Source: Bacteroides neonati
GTDB taxonomy: Bacteria > Bacteroidota > Bacteroidia > Bacteroidales > Bacteroidaceae
DNA: 64,000 nt
Reading direction: 5' to 3'
Assembly (NCBI RefSeq): GCF_000499785.1
Contig: NZ_HG726023.1
Location: 449,926-513,925 of the forward strand
The notes under the pieces are model-generated. The model was not told the origin of the DNA and made no database searches. It saw only the letters and a list, made by a program, of their open reading frames with translations. Below are positions 51,205 to 59,919 of the stretch, one piece after another. The first letter of the stretch is position 1. Each line of letters begins with the position of its first letter. The position numbers and the translations under genes are program-made.

Positions 51205-52064
51205 TGCCGAAGAGAAAACGCAGCAAAGTCTTTTGGAATAACTTTAAGTTTAAGTACAAACTTACCGTCTTTAACGAGAATACACTCGAAGAGGTGGTAG
51301 GTATTCATGTATCCAAGCTCAACGGCCTTTCTGTGTTATTATCCGTATTAACGGTTCTTTTCCTGATTGCAGCCGTTATTATCGCCTATACTCCTTTGCG
51401 CAATTACCTGCCCGGCTATATGAACAGTGAGGTGCGTGCGCAGATTGTAGAGAATGCTTTGCGCGTAGATTCGTTACAGAAGCTACTCGATCGGCAAAAC
51501 CTTTACGTGATGAATATTCAAGATATTTTTAACGGTAAGGTGAGTGTAGACACAGTACAGTCTATTGACTCGTTGACTAATATGCGCGAAGACTCACTCA
51601 TGGAACGAACCGAACGCGAAGCTGAGTTTCGTCGTCAGTATGAAGAAACGGAGAAGTATAACCTAACCTCTATCACTTCGCAACCCGATGTGGATGGACT
51701 TATTTTTTACAGACCTACCCGCGGAATGATTTCGGGTCATTTCGATGAGAGTAAGAAACATTTCGGAACCGATATTGCCGCCGATCCCAAAGAGAGCATA
51801 CTTGCTACGCTCGACGGCACTGTTGTATTTAGTAACTATACCGCCGAAACCGGTTATGTGATAGGTATACAGCACAATCAGGATTTTGTTTCGTTTTACA
51901 AACACTGCGGGTCGCTACTTAAAAACGTAGGCGACAAAGTGCAGGGAGGTGAAGCCATTGCGCTGGTAGGAAATACAGGAACACTGACCACAGGCCCTCA
52001 TCTGCACTTTGAGTTGTGGCATAAGGGACGTGCCGTTAATCCTGAAAAGTACATTGTATTCTAA
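51204..52064 (+). CDS. M23 family membrane-anchored metallopeptidase
   Basis: 286 residues: basic cytoplasmic start, one membrane helix (about 42-62), a coiled-coil stretch (about 75-145) and the M23 domain with HFGTDIAAD, FVSFYKHC and HLHFELW, the zinc and catalytic residues of LytM enzymes. It cuts peptidoglycan cross-bridges in the periplasm. All key residues are present so it should be active. Joined to rimM by a one-base overlap. Confidence 0.92.
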   Translation: MPKRKRSKVFWNNFKFKYKLTVFNENTLEEVVGIHVSKLNGLSVLLSVLTVLFLIAAVIIAYTPLRNYLPGYMNSEVRAQIVENALRVDSLQKLLDRQNLYVMNIQDIFNGKVSVDTVQSIDSLTNMREDSLMERTEREAEFRRQYEETEKYNLTSITSQPDVDGLIFYRPTRGMISGHFDESKKHFGTDIAADPKESILATLDGTVVFSNYTAETGYVIGIQHNQDFVSFYKHCGSLLKNVGDKVQGGEAIALVGNTGTLTTGPHLHFELWHKGRAVNPEKYIVF

Positions 52065-52067
52065 CCC

Positions 52068-53240
52068 ATGAATAAAGAAATAAAGAAGAAACAGATAGCC
52101 ATTCTCGGCTCTACCGGCTCAATCGGTACACAAGCCTTGCAGGTAATAGAACAGCATCCCGAACGCTACGAGGTGTATGCCTTGACAGCTCTTAATAAAG
52201 TAGAACTGCTGATTTCGCAAGCACGCAAGTTTCAGCCCGAAGCGGTGGTGATTGCCAATGAAGAAAAATACCATCAGTTAAAGGATGCGCTTGCCGACCT
52301 GCCCATCAAAGTGTATGCCGGTAGCGAGGCATTGTGTCAGATTGTCGAATCACAACCGATCGACATTGTGCTGACTGCCATGGTAGGATATGCCGGCTTG
52401 AAGCCGACCATCAACGCCATTCGTGCCGGTAAAGCCGTTGCATTGGCCAATAAAGAGACGCTGGTTGTAGCAGGCGAACTAATCAATGAGCTTGCCCAGC
52501 AGTTTCGTACCCCGATACTGCCGGTCGATTCGGAGCACTCGGCGGTGTTCCAATGCCTGGCAGGCGAGATCGGCAATCCGATCGAAAAGGTGATACTCAC
52601 CGCCTCGGGTGGTCCTTTCCGCACTTGTAGTCTCGAGCAGTTGCAGTACGTAACCAAAGCACAAGCACTGAAACACCCCAATTGGGAGATGGGAGCTAAG
52701 ATCACCATCGACTCGGCTTCGATGATGAATAAAGGGTTTGAAGTGATCGAAGCCAAATGGCTCTTTGGCCTACAGCCCAGTCAGATCGAGGTGGTGGTTC
52801 ATCCGCAATCGGTGATTCATTCGATGGTGCAATTTGAAGATGGATCAGTGAAAGCCCAGCTCGGTTTGCCCGATATGCGTCTGCCCATTCAGTATGCTTT
52901 CTCTTATCCCGATCGCGTTGCCTCCACATTCGAACGGTTGGACTTCACGAAATGCACCAACCTGACGTTCGAACAACCCGATACGAAACGTTTTCGTAAC
53001 CTCGCTCTGGCATACGAGGCCATGTATCGTGGAGGAAATATGCCTTGCATCGTCAATGCTGCCAATGAGGTGGTGGTGGCCGCGTTTCTGCGCGATCACA
53101 TCAGCTTCTTGGGCATGAGCGATGTTATTGAACGTACGATGGATGCCGTTAGCTTTATTTCGACACCTACTTACGATGACTATGTGGCTACCGATGCCGA
53201 AGCACGCTGTATGGCCACTCAATTTATTCATAACTTATAA
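52068..53240 (+). CDS. dxr: 1-deoxy-D-xylulose-5-phosphate reductoisomerase
   Basis: 390 residues. NADPH-binding GSTGSIGTQALQVI, LANKETLVVAGE, metal-binding PVDSEHSAVFQCL and ASGGPFR, then MGAKITIDSASMMNKGFEVIEA and HPQSVIHSMV. It makes methylerythritol phosphate, the committed step of the non-mevalonate isoprenoid route, target of fosmidomycin. The M23 gene ends 3 bp before it. Confidence 0.97.
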   Translation: MNKEIKKKQIAILGSTGSIGTQALQVIEQHPERYEVYALTALNKVELLISQARKFQPEAVVIANEEKYHQLKDALADLPIKVYAGSEALCQIVESQPIDIVLTAMVGYAGLKPTINAIRAGKAVALANKETLVVAGELINELAQQFRTPILPVDSEHSAVFQCLAGEIGNPIEKVILTASGGPFRTCSLEQLQYVTKAQALKHPNWEMGAKITIDSASMMNKGFEVIEAKWLFGLQPSQIEVVVHPQSVIHSMVQFEDGSVKAQLGLPDMRLPIQYAFSYPDRVASTFERLDFTKCTNLTFEQPDTKRFRNLALAYEAMYRGGNMPCIVNAANEVVVAAFLRDHISFLGMSDVIERTMDAVSFISTPTYDDYVATDAEARCMATQFIHNL

Positions 53241-53256
53241 TTCATAATTCAAATAA

Positions 53257-54612
53257 ATGGAAACATTCTTAATCCGCGCCCTACAACTTATTATGAGCCT
53301 TTCGTTGCTCGTTATTATTCACGAGGGTGGACATTTTCTCTTTGCTCGTTTATTTAAAGTACGTGTCGAAAAGTTTTGTTTGTTCTTCGATCCTTGGTTT
53401 ACGCTGTTCAAGTTTAAGCCCCGTAAGAGCGACACTCAATATGCCATTGGCTGGCTGCCGCTGGGTGGTTATGTGAAAATATCCGGAATGATCGATGAGT
53501 CGATGGATACCGATCAGATGAAGCAGCCCGAACAGCCTTGGGAGTTTCGCTCTAAGCCGGCTTGGCAGCGTCTGCTTATTATGGTGGGTGGTGTATTGTT
53601 CAACTTCCTGTTGGCGCTTTTTATCTATTCGATGATTTTGTTTACCTGGGGCGATGAGTACGTTCCGGTTCAGAAAGCACCCTTGGGTATGCAATTCAAT
53701 GAAACAGCCAAATCGATAGGTTTCAGTGATGGTGATGTATTGATTTCGGCAGATGGTGTGCCTTTTGTTCGTTATGACGGCGATTTGATTACCCAGATAG
53801 CTGATGCCCGCGAAGTAACTGTGCTGCGCAATGGTGTCAAAGCTTCTGTGTTTATTCCCGAAGGTATGATGCAGCGTCTGATGGGTGACAGTGTTCGTTT
53901 TGCCACCTTTCGCTATCCTTTTGTCGTTGACAGTCTGATGGCTCAGTCGCCCGCCATGCTGGCAGGTATGCAGCCCGGAGACAGTATTATTGCGCTCGAC
54001 GGACAATCGGTCGGGTTTGCCGACTTTAAAATGGCAATGGCAGATCGTCAGAAGAATGCGGTTGCTTTGAGCAACGATAGCGTGAACCCGCACCTTGTTA
54101 ACCTGACGTATGTGCGTGCCGGTGTAACCGATACGATCACTCTGCTTACCGATTCCACTTTTCATATCGGAGCTATTCCGGTGATGAATACCGGCCGTTT
54201 GCTGCCTGTGGTGAAGATGAACTATAGCTTTATCTCCTCCTTCCCCGCCGGTGTTGAGCTGGGTGTGAAAACCCTCAAAGGCTATGTGGGCAATATGAAA
54301 TACCTGTTCTCTAAAGAGGGAGCCAAACAGTTGGGTGGCTTCGGAACCATTGGTAGTATCTTCCCCGCTACCTGGGATTGGCATCAGTTCTGGTACATGA
54401 CAGCCTTCTTGTCCATCATACTGGCATTTATGAATATTCTTCCTATTCCAGCTCTCGATGGAGGTCATGTATTGTTCCTTTTCTACGAAATCATAGCTCG
54501 CCGCAAACCCAGCGATAAGTTCATGGAGTATGCTCAAATGGTGGGTATGTTCCTGCTATTCGGTCTGCTTATCTGGGCGAACTTTAATGATATTCTTCGG
54601 TACTTCTTTTAG
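53257..54612 (+). CDS. rseP: Site-2 protease RseP (intramembrane zinc protease)
   Basis: 451 residues. HEGGH in the first helix (about 22-26) is the zinc site, and NILPIPALDGGHVLF near the end gives the third ligand. Two PDZ-like domains lie between (GFSDGDVLISADGVPFV and AGMQPGDSIIALDGQSV). RseP cuts anti-sigma factors and leftover signal peptides inside the membrane. Genes dxr and rseP are neighbours in many bacteria. Confidence 0.95.
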   Translation: METFLIRALQLIMSLSLLVIIHEGGHFLFARLFKVRVEKFCLFFDPWFTLFKFKPRKSDTQYAIGWLPLGGYVKISGMIDESMDTDQMKQPEQPWEFRSKPAWQRLLIMVGGVLFNFLLALFIYSMILFTWGDEYVPVQKAPLGMQFNETAKSIGFSDGDVLISADGVPFVRYDGDLITQIADAREVTVLRNGVKASVFIPEGMMQRLMGDSVRFATFRYPFVVDSLMAQSPAMLAGMQPGDSIIALDGQSVGFADFKMAMADRQKNAVALSNDSVNPHLVNLTYVRAGVTDTITLLTDSTFHIGAIPVMNTGRLLPVVKMNYSFISSFPAGVELGVKTLKGYVGNMKYLFSKEGAKQLGGFGTIGSIFPATWDWHQFWYMTAFLSIILAFMNILPIPALDGGHVLFLFYEIIARRKPSDKFMEYAQMVGMFLLFGLLIWANFNDILRYFF

Positions 54613-54654
54613 TCGTATCGCTATTCCCATATAGGAGAATGAATCTCCTGCTTA

Positions 54655-54701
54655 TGCCAATTGGATGTTTCAACAAATACGTTTGAAACATCCAATTGGC
54701 A
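54655..54701 (+). terminator. Terminator of the tsaB-rseP operon, 19-bp perfect stem
   Basis: TGCCAATTGGATGTTTCAA (54655-54673) pairs exactly with 54683-54701 around a 9-nt loop, followed by TTTTATATT. Confidence 0.88.
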
Positions 54702-54877
54702 TTTTATATTACAGATATATTTCAATATTCTTCTATAATCCATTGATATAGATTGATTCGGAAACGTATTTTGATAAATATAATTTATCAAAATAGATGA
54801 ATTATGTGAATAAATGATTATTTTTGCAACGATTTTAAATAATACAAAAACGATTATAAATGGTGAAGAATACGAAT

Positions 54878-55945
54878 ATGAGAGTCGGCAAATATGCATG
54901 GATCGTAGCTTTGAGTTTTTTTACGTCTTGCGTAGACAGCAAGTATAATTTGGGCGATCTCAATACCGATGATATAACAGTGGGCAATGAGTGGTCTATT
55001 CCCTTGGGTACCGGAGTGATCAAGGTAGACGAGGTAATTGATCTGGAGCAAGTTGTCGAGTTGAAAACGACTCCCGAAGGCAATTACTACATGCGTTTTG
55101 AAGACTTTGTAGATGTGCCGAAACTGGTTCCCGGACTTAGAAGCTCGTTGATACCCGCCGGAGGTATTGCGCTACCGGTTGTTCGCTTTCGGATAGATGG
55201 GTTGCATGAGATGTTTCCCGATAATTTTGTATTGGGCCTCGAAAATCCATCGCTTACGATCAAAGGTAATGTAATCGGGAGCGGTCTAATTGATGGTTCG
55301 CTGAAGCTGACAGGCAGTGAAGGAATATATGAATCGCCAGCGGGCTCTGTTTTTACAACGACCTCTGCCTTTGCACTCGAATCTCCTTCTTATTCGGTCA
55401 CAATCAAAAAAGACTTGGATAAGCTGATTGAGGGAACGCCTCAGCAGGTGGATGTTGCGGCTACGATACTCTCTGTGGGTGCAGGCATTACCGATATCAC
55501 GCGTTTCGACTATACGCTCGATCTACCTTTTATTCCATCCGAGAAGTTCCGTGCCAAGAGCACAGAAACGATCAAGAATGCTTTTGACGAGTCGCTGGTC
55601 GACTACCTCTTCTCTTCGGGTACGACTACTATTTACGGAACCTTCGATAATGAACTTCCTTTTAATATCGATGTGAAAATGTATATTACCGATGCCGAAG
55701 GCAAGCGTCTCGATATTGACTTGCCCACGCAGAAAGTAATAGGCGTTGGACCGCAAGAGGTCTCTTTCGCCTTTCAGCCAAAAGATATGCCCAAGATGAA
55801 AACTGCATGCAATATCGAATTGGAGTTTGCTCTCTTTGGTCGACCCAGTGATATCACTTCATCGGTGAAAGATCATTATTTGAATAAGAACCAGAAAGTG
55901 ACGATGGTACTTAAGTTAAAAACGACCGGAGGCATTAAACTATAA
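54878..55945 (+). CDS. Lipoprotein of unknown function paired with DUF5723 protein
   Basis: 355 residues from MRVGKYAWIV, chosen because the signal peptide then ends in a lipobox ALSFFTSC (Cys17); an ATG six codons earlier is also possible. The rest is beta-rich, with no motif known to me. Repeated Asp/Gly turns (LDLPFIPSEKFRAKSTETIK, YGTFDNELPFNIDVKMYITD) look like Ig-like or jelly-roll strands. It is followed 23 bp later by a DUF5723 outer membrane gene, so a joint envelope role is likely. Confidence 0.75.
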   Translation: MRVGKYAWIVALSFFTSCVDSKYNLGDLNTDDITVGNEWSIPLGTGVIKVDEVIDLEQVVELKTTPEGNYYMRFEDFVDVPKLVPGLRSSLIPAGGIALPVVRFRIDGLHEMFPDNFVLGLENPSLTIKGNVIGSGLIDGSLKLTGSEGIYESPAGSVFTTTSAFALESPSYSVTIKKDLDKLIEGTPQQVDVAATILSVGAGITDITRFDYTLDLPFIPSEKFRAKSTETIKNAFDESLVDYLFSSGTTTIYGTFDNELPFNIDVKMYITDAEGKRLDIDLPTQKVIGVGPQEVSFAFQPKDMPKMKTACNIELEFALFGRPSDITSSVKDHYLNKNQKVTMVLKLKTTGGIKL

Positions 55946-55968
55946 TTTCAAAGCAAGAGAAAACACCT

Positions 55969-57369
55969 ATGAAGAATTTATTGACTCACTATAAGTCGGC
56001 ATTGCTGGCTACTATCTTATGCTGTTCGGCAGGTGCCGGCGAATTGGCTGCTCAGCAGTCTCGAACTTCGTATTTCATGAAAAGTTCTACGGTTAGAACC
56101 TTGCAGAATCCTGCATTCAGACCCGAACGGGGCTATGTCTCTATTCCGGTGTTGGGCATGATGAACCCTTCGTTCTCGACCAACGGACTGACGCTCGATC
56201 AGCTTGTTTACCCCAAGGGCGATGAAACCGTTCTGTTTTTAGATCCGTCGGTCAATACCGATGATTTTCTGCGAGGACTGAAAACGGACAATCGTATTTA
56301 TACCAGTGTGAATACACAGATTCTCGGTGCCGGTTGGTATTCGGGACAAGGGTTTTGGTCGGTCGATCTTTCGCTGAAATCCAATGCCAGTATGAGCGCA
56401 CCCAAAACCTTGTTCGAATTCATGAAGAAAGGCAACGGAGTGGAGGGTACTACTTATGATATCAACAACCTGAAAGGTACAGCCGAGGCTTATCTGGAAG
56501 CGGGCGTAGGCTACTCGCGTCCCATCAACGATAAGTTGACGGTCGGTGGTAAGTTTAAGTTCTTGTTGGGAGGCGGATCGGCCGAAGCACAGATCGATCA
56601 GTTGCACGCTGTGATGAATGCCGGACAGTGGAACATCACCTCGCAAGGTACGATGAATGCTTCGGTAAAAGGATTGAAAACCAAAGAAAAATTAGACAAC
56701 GAAGGCAACCCCTATATCGACGGTTTCGATGTTGATGGTGGGGGTATAGCCGGCTACGGTGCAGGTATCGATCTGGGTGCTTCGTATCGGTTGACAGACA
56801 AAATCACCCTTTCGGCTGCACTGCTCGACTTTGGTTTTATCAGTTGGGGAAAAGGGGTGCATGGCGTGGCCAACGGCAATTTCAACTTTGACGGGTTCGA
56901 TTTGGTGGTCAATGAGTCGGCTTCCGATAAACCCAGCCTAAGCGATCAATTCGATTCGATGACCGATGATCTTGAAGCCTTGATTCATTTCCGCGAACAA
57001 GGTCGGAAGAAACGCACAACCATGCTGAGAAGTACCTTCAATATCGGCGGCGAATATGAACTGTTGAAAGATAAACTCACCTTCGGGCTTTTGTCGAGCA
57101 CCCGCTTTTATCAGCCCAAGGCTTATACAGAGCTTACACTCTCTACCAGCTATCGCCCTATCAACTGGTTCGAGGCTGCATTGAGTTACTCCTTTATCCA
57201 TAGTCAATTCCAAACCTATGGATTGGCGCTGAACTTCTCTCCTTGCTGGATCAACTTCTTTGTCGGTTCGGACTATATGTTGACCAAGGTTTCGTCGGAA
57301 TTTATTCCGGTCAAGAGTACCGCTGCCGACTTCTATTTCGGTATCAGCGTTCCGTTGAGCAGAAGATAA
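55969..57369 (+). CDS. DUF5723 family outer membrane beta-barrel-like protein
   Basis: 466 residues with signal peptide (about 1-31, ending ELAAQQ), then SSTVRTLQNPAFRPERGYVSIPVLG, a start common to DUF5723 proteins, and many amphipathic strands to the end (FYFGISVPLSRR). Related to PorV/FadL-like envelope barrels of Bacteroidetes. No function is known. It pairs with the lipoprotein gene before it and is closed by a terminator. Confidence 0.8.
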   Translation: MKNLLTHYKSALLATILCCSAGAGELAAQQSRTSYFMKSSTVRTLQNPAFRPERGYVSIPVLGMMNPSFSTNGLTLDQLVYPKGDETVLFLDPSVNTDDFLRGLKTDNRIYTSVNTQILGAGWYSGQGFWSVDLSLKSNASMSAPKTLFEFMKKGNGVEGTTYDINNLKGTAEAYLEAGVGYSRPINDKLTVGGKFKFLLGGGSAEAQIDQLHAVMNAGQWNITSQGTMNASVKGLKTKEKLDNEGNPYIDGFDVDGGGIAGYGAGIDLGASYRLTDKITLSAALLDFGFISWGKGVHGVANGNFNFDGFDLVVNESASDKPSLSDQFDSMTDDLEALIHFREQGRKKRTTMLRSTFNIGGEYELLKDKLTFGLLSSTRFYQPKAYTELTLSTSYRPINWFEAALSYSFIHSQFQTYGLALNFSPCWINFFVGSDYMLTKVSSEFIPVKSTAADFYFGISVPLSRR

Positions 57370-57391
57370 GCGTACAAACGAAAACAGATTG

Positions 57392-57438
57392 GCATGCCCT
57401 GTCTCCTTGAGCATAAAGTTCAAGGGGGCAGGGCATGC
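57392..57438. terminator. Bidirectional terminator between convergent genes
   Basis: GCATGCCCTG at 57392 pairs with the complement ending at 57438; the stem is about 19 bp with few wobbles and an 8-10-nt loop, followed by GTTTTT on the plus strand. Confidence 0.82.
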
Positions 57439-57447
57439 GTTTTTCTA

Positions 57448-57930
57448 TTAAAACTCCCGTTTTAGCCGTTCCAAGATATTAAATACCGCAGGGCAGGTCG
57501 AAGCGTTGCGCACCGTTAATGCATGGATTTGGTGAAATTTCTTCCGGTCGGTATGCGGATACTCCCGGCAGGCCTTGGGGCGGTCTGCATAGATAAAGCA
57601 ATAATTGTCGGCAGCCAGAAACGGGCACGGCATCTCTTTGAATACATAATCGCCATCTTCGTCAATACGTAGATAGGTGTTTATCACCTCGGCAGGCTTC
57701 ATGCGCAGGCTGCTCCCGATGCGCTCAATGTCTTTGTCGGTGATACGCGGTCCCAAGGTGCGGCAGCAGTTGGCACACTCCAGGCAGTCGGTAACACGAA
57801 ACTCTTCTTCATGCAGCACATGTATCGTGTCGTCCAATTCGCGAAGGCGTCCCTTCTTGATGGCTTTAAAAAATGATTTGCTCTCTTTCTCTACTCTCTT
57901 TGCTTTTTCGGGGAGGGAGTTTACATCCAT
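57448..57930 (-). CDS. YkgJ family Cys-cluster (putative zinc/iron chelating) protein
   Basis: 160 residues. Cys-rich core CLECANCCRTLGPRITDKDIERI (about 53-76) and CPFLAADNYCFIYADRPKACREYP (about 107-130), the YkgJ/CxxCxxCC pattern that likely holds an Fe-S cluster or zinc. Its function in bacteria is poorly known. N-terminal 45 residues are charged and helical. Single gene with its own -7 element. Confidence 0.9.
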   Translation of the reverse strand: MDVNSLPEKAKRVEKESKSFFKAIKKGRLRELDDTIHVLHEEEFRVTDCLECANCCRTLGPRITDKDIERIGSSLRMKPAEVINTYLRIDEDGDYVFKEMPCPFLAADNYCFIYADRPKACREYPHTDRKKFHQIHALTVRNASTCPAVFNILERLKREF

Positions 57931-57950
57931 ACATTATTATATTAAGGCTG

Positions 57951-57958
57951 CAAAGCTA
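57951..57958 (-). promoter_or_regulatory. -7 element of the YkgJ-family gene
   Basis: The minus strand reads TAGCTTTG, 20 bp before the ATG at 57930. Confidence 0.5.
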
Positions 57959-58007
57959 CAATTAAAAATCAGTTGTCGAAATGCTTGTCTTAAAGTTTAA
58001 CGACTTT

Positions 58008-59402
58008 TCAGTGCTGCGTCTTTGCACCGGCCATGCGCAGCCCGCTGATGATAGCGGCTGCTACTGCAAAAGCACCACCCACCAACAGGCAACTTGCCGT
58101 ACTCTTGCCTTGTGCAACGAAGCTAAAGAGCAGTGCCACGGCCGTTGTTCCGAACGTTTGCCCCAGTAAACGCGCCATGCCCAACATACCGCTCGCACCC
58201 CCCGAACGATTGGTGGGAGCCGAGGAGATAATCGTACTGTTGTTGGGCGTTTGAAACAGACCGAAACCGATACCGCATACTGCCAATCGCCAAATGATGG
58301 TACTATCGGCTGATGCGCTGGTGAGTGTCGAGAGTGAGAACAATCCGGCGGCAAAGATCAACATGCCGATACTGCCCAGTATGCCGGCGTTCACATGCCG
58401 TTCGACCAGAAATCCTGCGATCGGTGCCGAAATCAATGTGGCGATTGGCCAGGGAGTGAGCAATAAACCCGTCATAACCTCGCTGTGTCCCAGCGTTCTT
58501 TGCAAGAAGAAAGGCAGCGAAACCATTGCCAGCATTTGTGCGGTGAAAGAAAAAATACTGGTGATGATGGATAGGCTGAAAATGGGACTCTTCATAAGAT
58601 CGACGGGCAATAGGGGAGAAGGCTCTCCCAGCTGTCGACGAATGTAGTAGATGCCTACCACGACGATGATGACTCCCTGAAGTGCTAACTGCTCCCAACG
58701 CTGGTGATGGGCAAAGCCGTCGAGGGTAAAGATCAACAACCCAAAAACAATGGCGTTGGCCAGCGCACTGATGCGATCGAACTTTCCCGGAGAACGCTTT
58801 TCTTTGCGAGGCAAATACTTAGCTCCCAGTATCAGAGCAATGATGCCCAGCGGGATATTGATGGCAAACAGCCAGTTCCACGAAGCGATGGAAAGAATAC
58901 CGCTGGCAACCGATGGGCCGGCAGCGGCAGCAATGGCGATAACCATGGCATTGATGCCCATGCCTCTGCCGATTTGTGCGCGCGGATAGATGCTGCGCAA
59001 CTGTGCCGTATTGACACTGGTGATAGCCGATGCACTAAACCCTTGGAAGATGCGTGCCACAAGCAGTGTCCAGAAAGAGTCGGACAAAGCGCAAATAAGT
59101 GAGGTGATGCAAAACAAACCGATACCCGACAAGAAGATACGGCGGTATCCGAAGATATCTCCCAGCGAGGCAAAAGAGAGCAGTGAAATGACAATCGCCA
59201 ACTGATAGCCGTTGATGATCCAGGTCGTGATGGAGGGAGAGGTGCCGAAGTCGCTCGAAAGAGTAGGCAGTACCACGTTCACGATATTCACATCGAGCAC
59301 AGCCATGGTCAGTGCAAACGAAATTCCGACGATGGCTCCTATTCGTTGTCGAACAGGAAGCCCGTCGGTATCGTTGACTCCGGAAGTTGCTTGTTTGATC
59401 AT
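58008..59402 (-). CDS. MFS transporter, DHA2-like drug efflux type
   Basis: 464 residues with around 14 helices. Family marks are DVNIVNVVLPTLSSDF in TM1 (the DHA motif D1, LDxTIVNVALP), LGDIFGYRRIFLSG (motif A between TM2 and TM3), and GRGMGINAMVIAIAAAAGPSVASGIL (motif C, antiporter type). Proton-driven export of small toxic molecules is likely; substrate not deducible. No regulator gene next to it. Confidence 0.9.
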   Translation of the reverse strand: MIKQATSGVNDTDGLPVRQRIGAIVGISFALTMAVLDVNIVNVVLPTLSSDFGTSPSITTWIINGYQLAIVISLLSFASLGDIFGYRRIFLSGIGLFCITSLICALSDSFWTLLVARIFQGFSASAITSVNTAQLRSIYPRAQIGRGMGINAMVIAIAAAAGPSVASGILSIASWNWLFAINIPLGIIALILGAKYLPRKEKRSPGKFDRISALANAIVFGLLIFTLDGFAHHQRWEQLALQGVIIVVVGIYYIRRQLGEPSPLLPVDLMKSPIFSLSIITSIFSFTAQMLAMVSLPFFLQRTLGHSEVMTGLLLTPWPIATLISAPIAGFLVERHVNAGILGSIGMLIFAAGLFSLSTLTSASADSTIIWRLAVCGIGFGLFQTPNNSTIISSAPTNRSGGASGMLGMARLLGQTFGTTAVALLFSFVAQGKSTASCLLVGGAFAVAAAIISGLRMAGAKTQH

Positions 59403-59447
59403 AAAGAGATGGTTTTATGATAGAAAACAAACAAAAGAGAGTGTTGT

Positions 59448-59909
59448 TTATCGTTTCAGTCGTATAATTCGTTGATTGCTGCTGCCCCGAAACTCCAGAT
59501 AAGGAGAAGAGAGTGCTTTGACGAATCGCCCCTCGACCAGCACGTCAATGTATTCGAGCACCGCTGCCAGACGGGCATCGGCCATAATTTCTTCGTACGT
59601 ATAGCCCGTATAGCACCAGATATTCTGCCCCGTCTCCCGTCTGATTCGCTGAATGAGTATCAACAAAGCCTCGGGATCAAAAAAAGGGTCGCCCCCCGAG
59701 AACGTCACACCGTCGAGTAGCGGATTGGCATTTATTTCGCGGACGATGGTCGATATACGCTCTTCCGTCAGCTCCGAACCCGCTTGCGGATTCCAGCTTT
59801 CGAGGTTGTGGCAGCCGGCGCAGTGATGCCTGCAACCGGCCAGATAGATCGAGTAGCGGATACCCTCTCCGTCGACAATGGTTTCGGGATAGGTATATAG
59901 AATATTCAT
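59448..59909 (-). CDS. nrdG: Anaerobic ribonucleotide reductase activating enzyme
   Basis: 153 residues from ATG ([10 protein letters not shown]); an upstream GTG three codons earlier is the alternative. Radical SAM cluster motif CRHHCAGC (Cys26, 30, 33), the CxxxCxxC that holds a 4Fe-4S cluster, then [13 protein letters not shown]. It uses SAM to make the glycyl radical on NrdD. It lies 10 bp after nrdD. Confidence 0.95.
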   Translation of the reverse strand: MNILYTYPETIVDGEGIRYSIYLAGCRHHCAGCHNLESWNPQAGSELTEERISTIVREINANPLLDGVTFSGGDPFFDPEALLILIQRIRRETGQNIWCYTGYTYEEIMADARLAAVLEYIDVLVEGRFVKALSSPYLEFRGSSNQRIIRLKR

Positions 59910-59919
59910 GAACCTCACA

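Noticed and set aside
53350..54537. 395-codon open frame antisense to rseP
   Set aside because: rseP has all family motifs and operon context. The antisense translation is His/Gln-rich and typical of a shadow frame.
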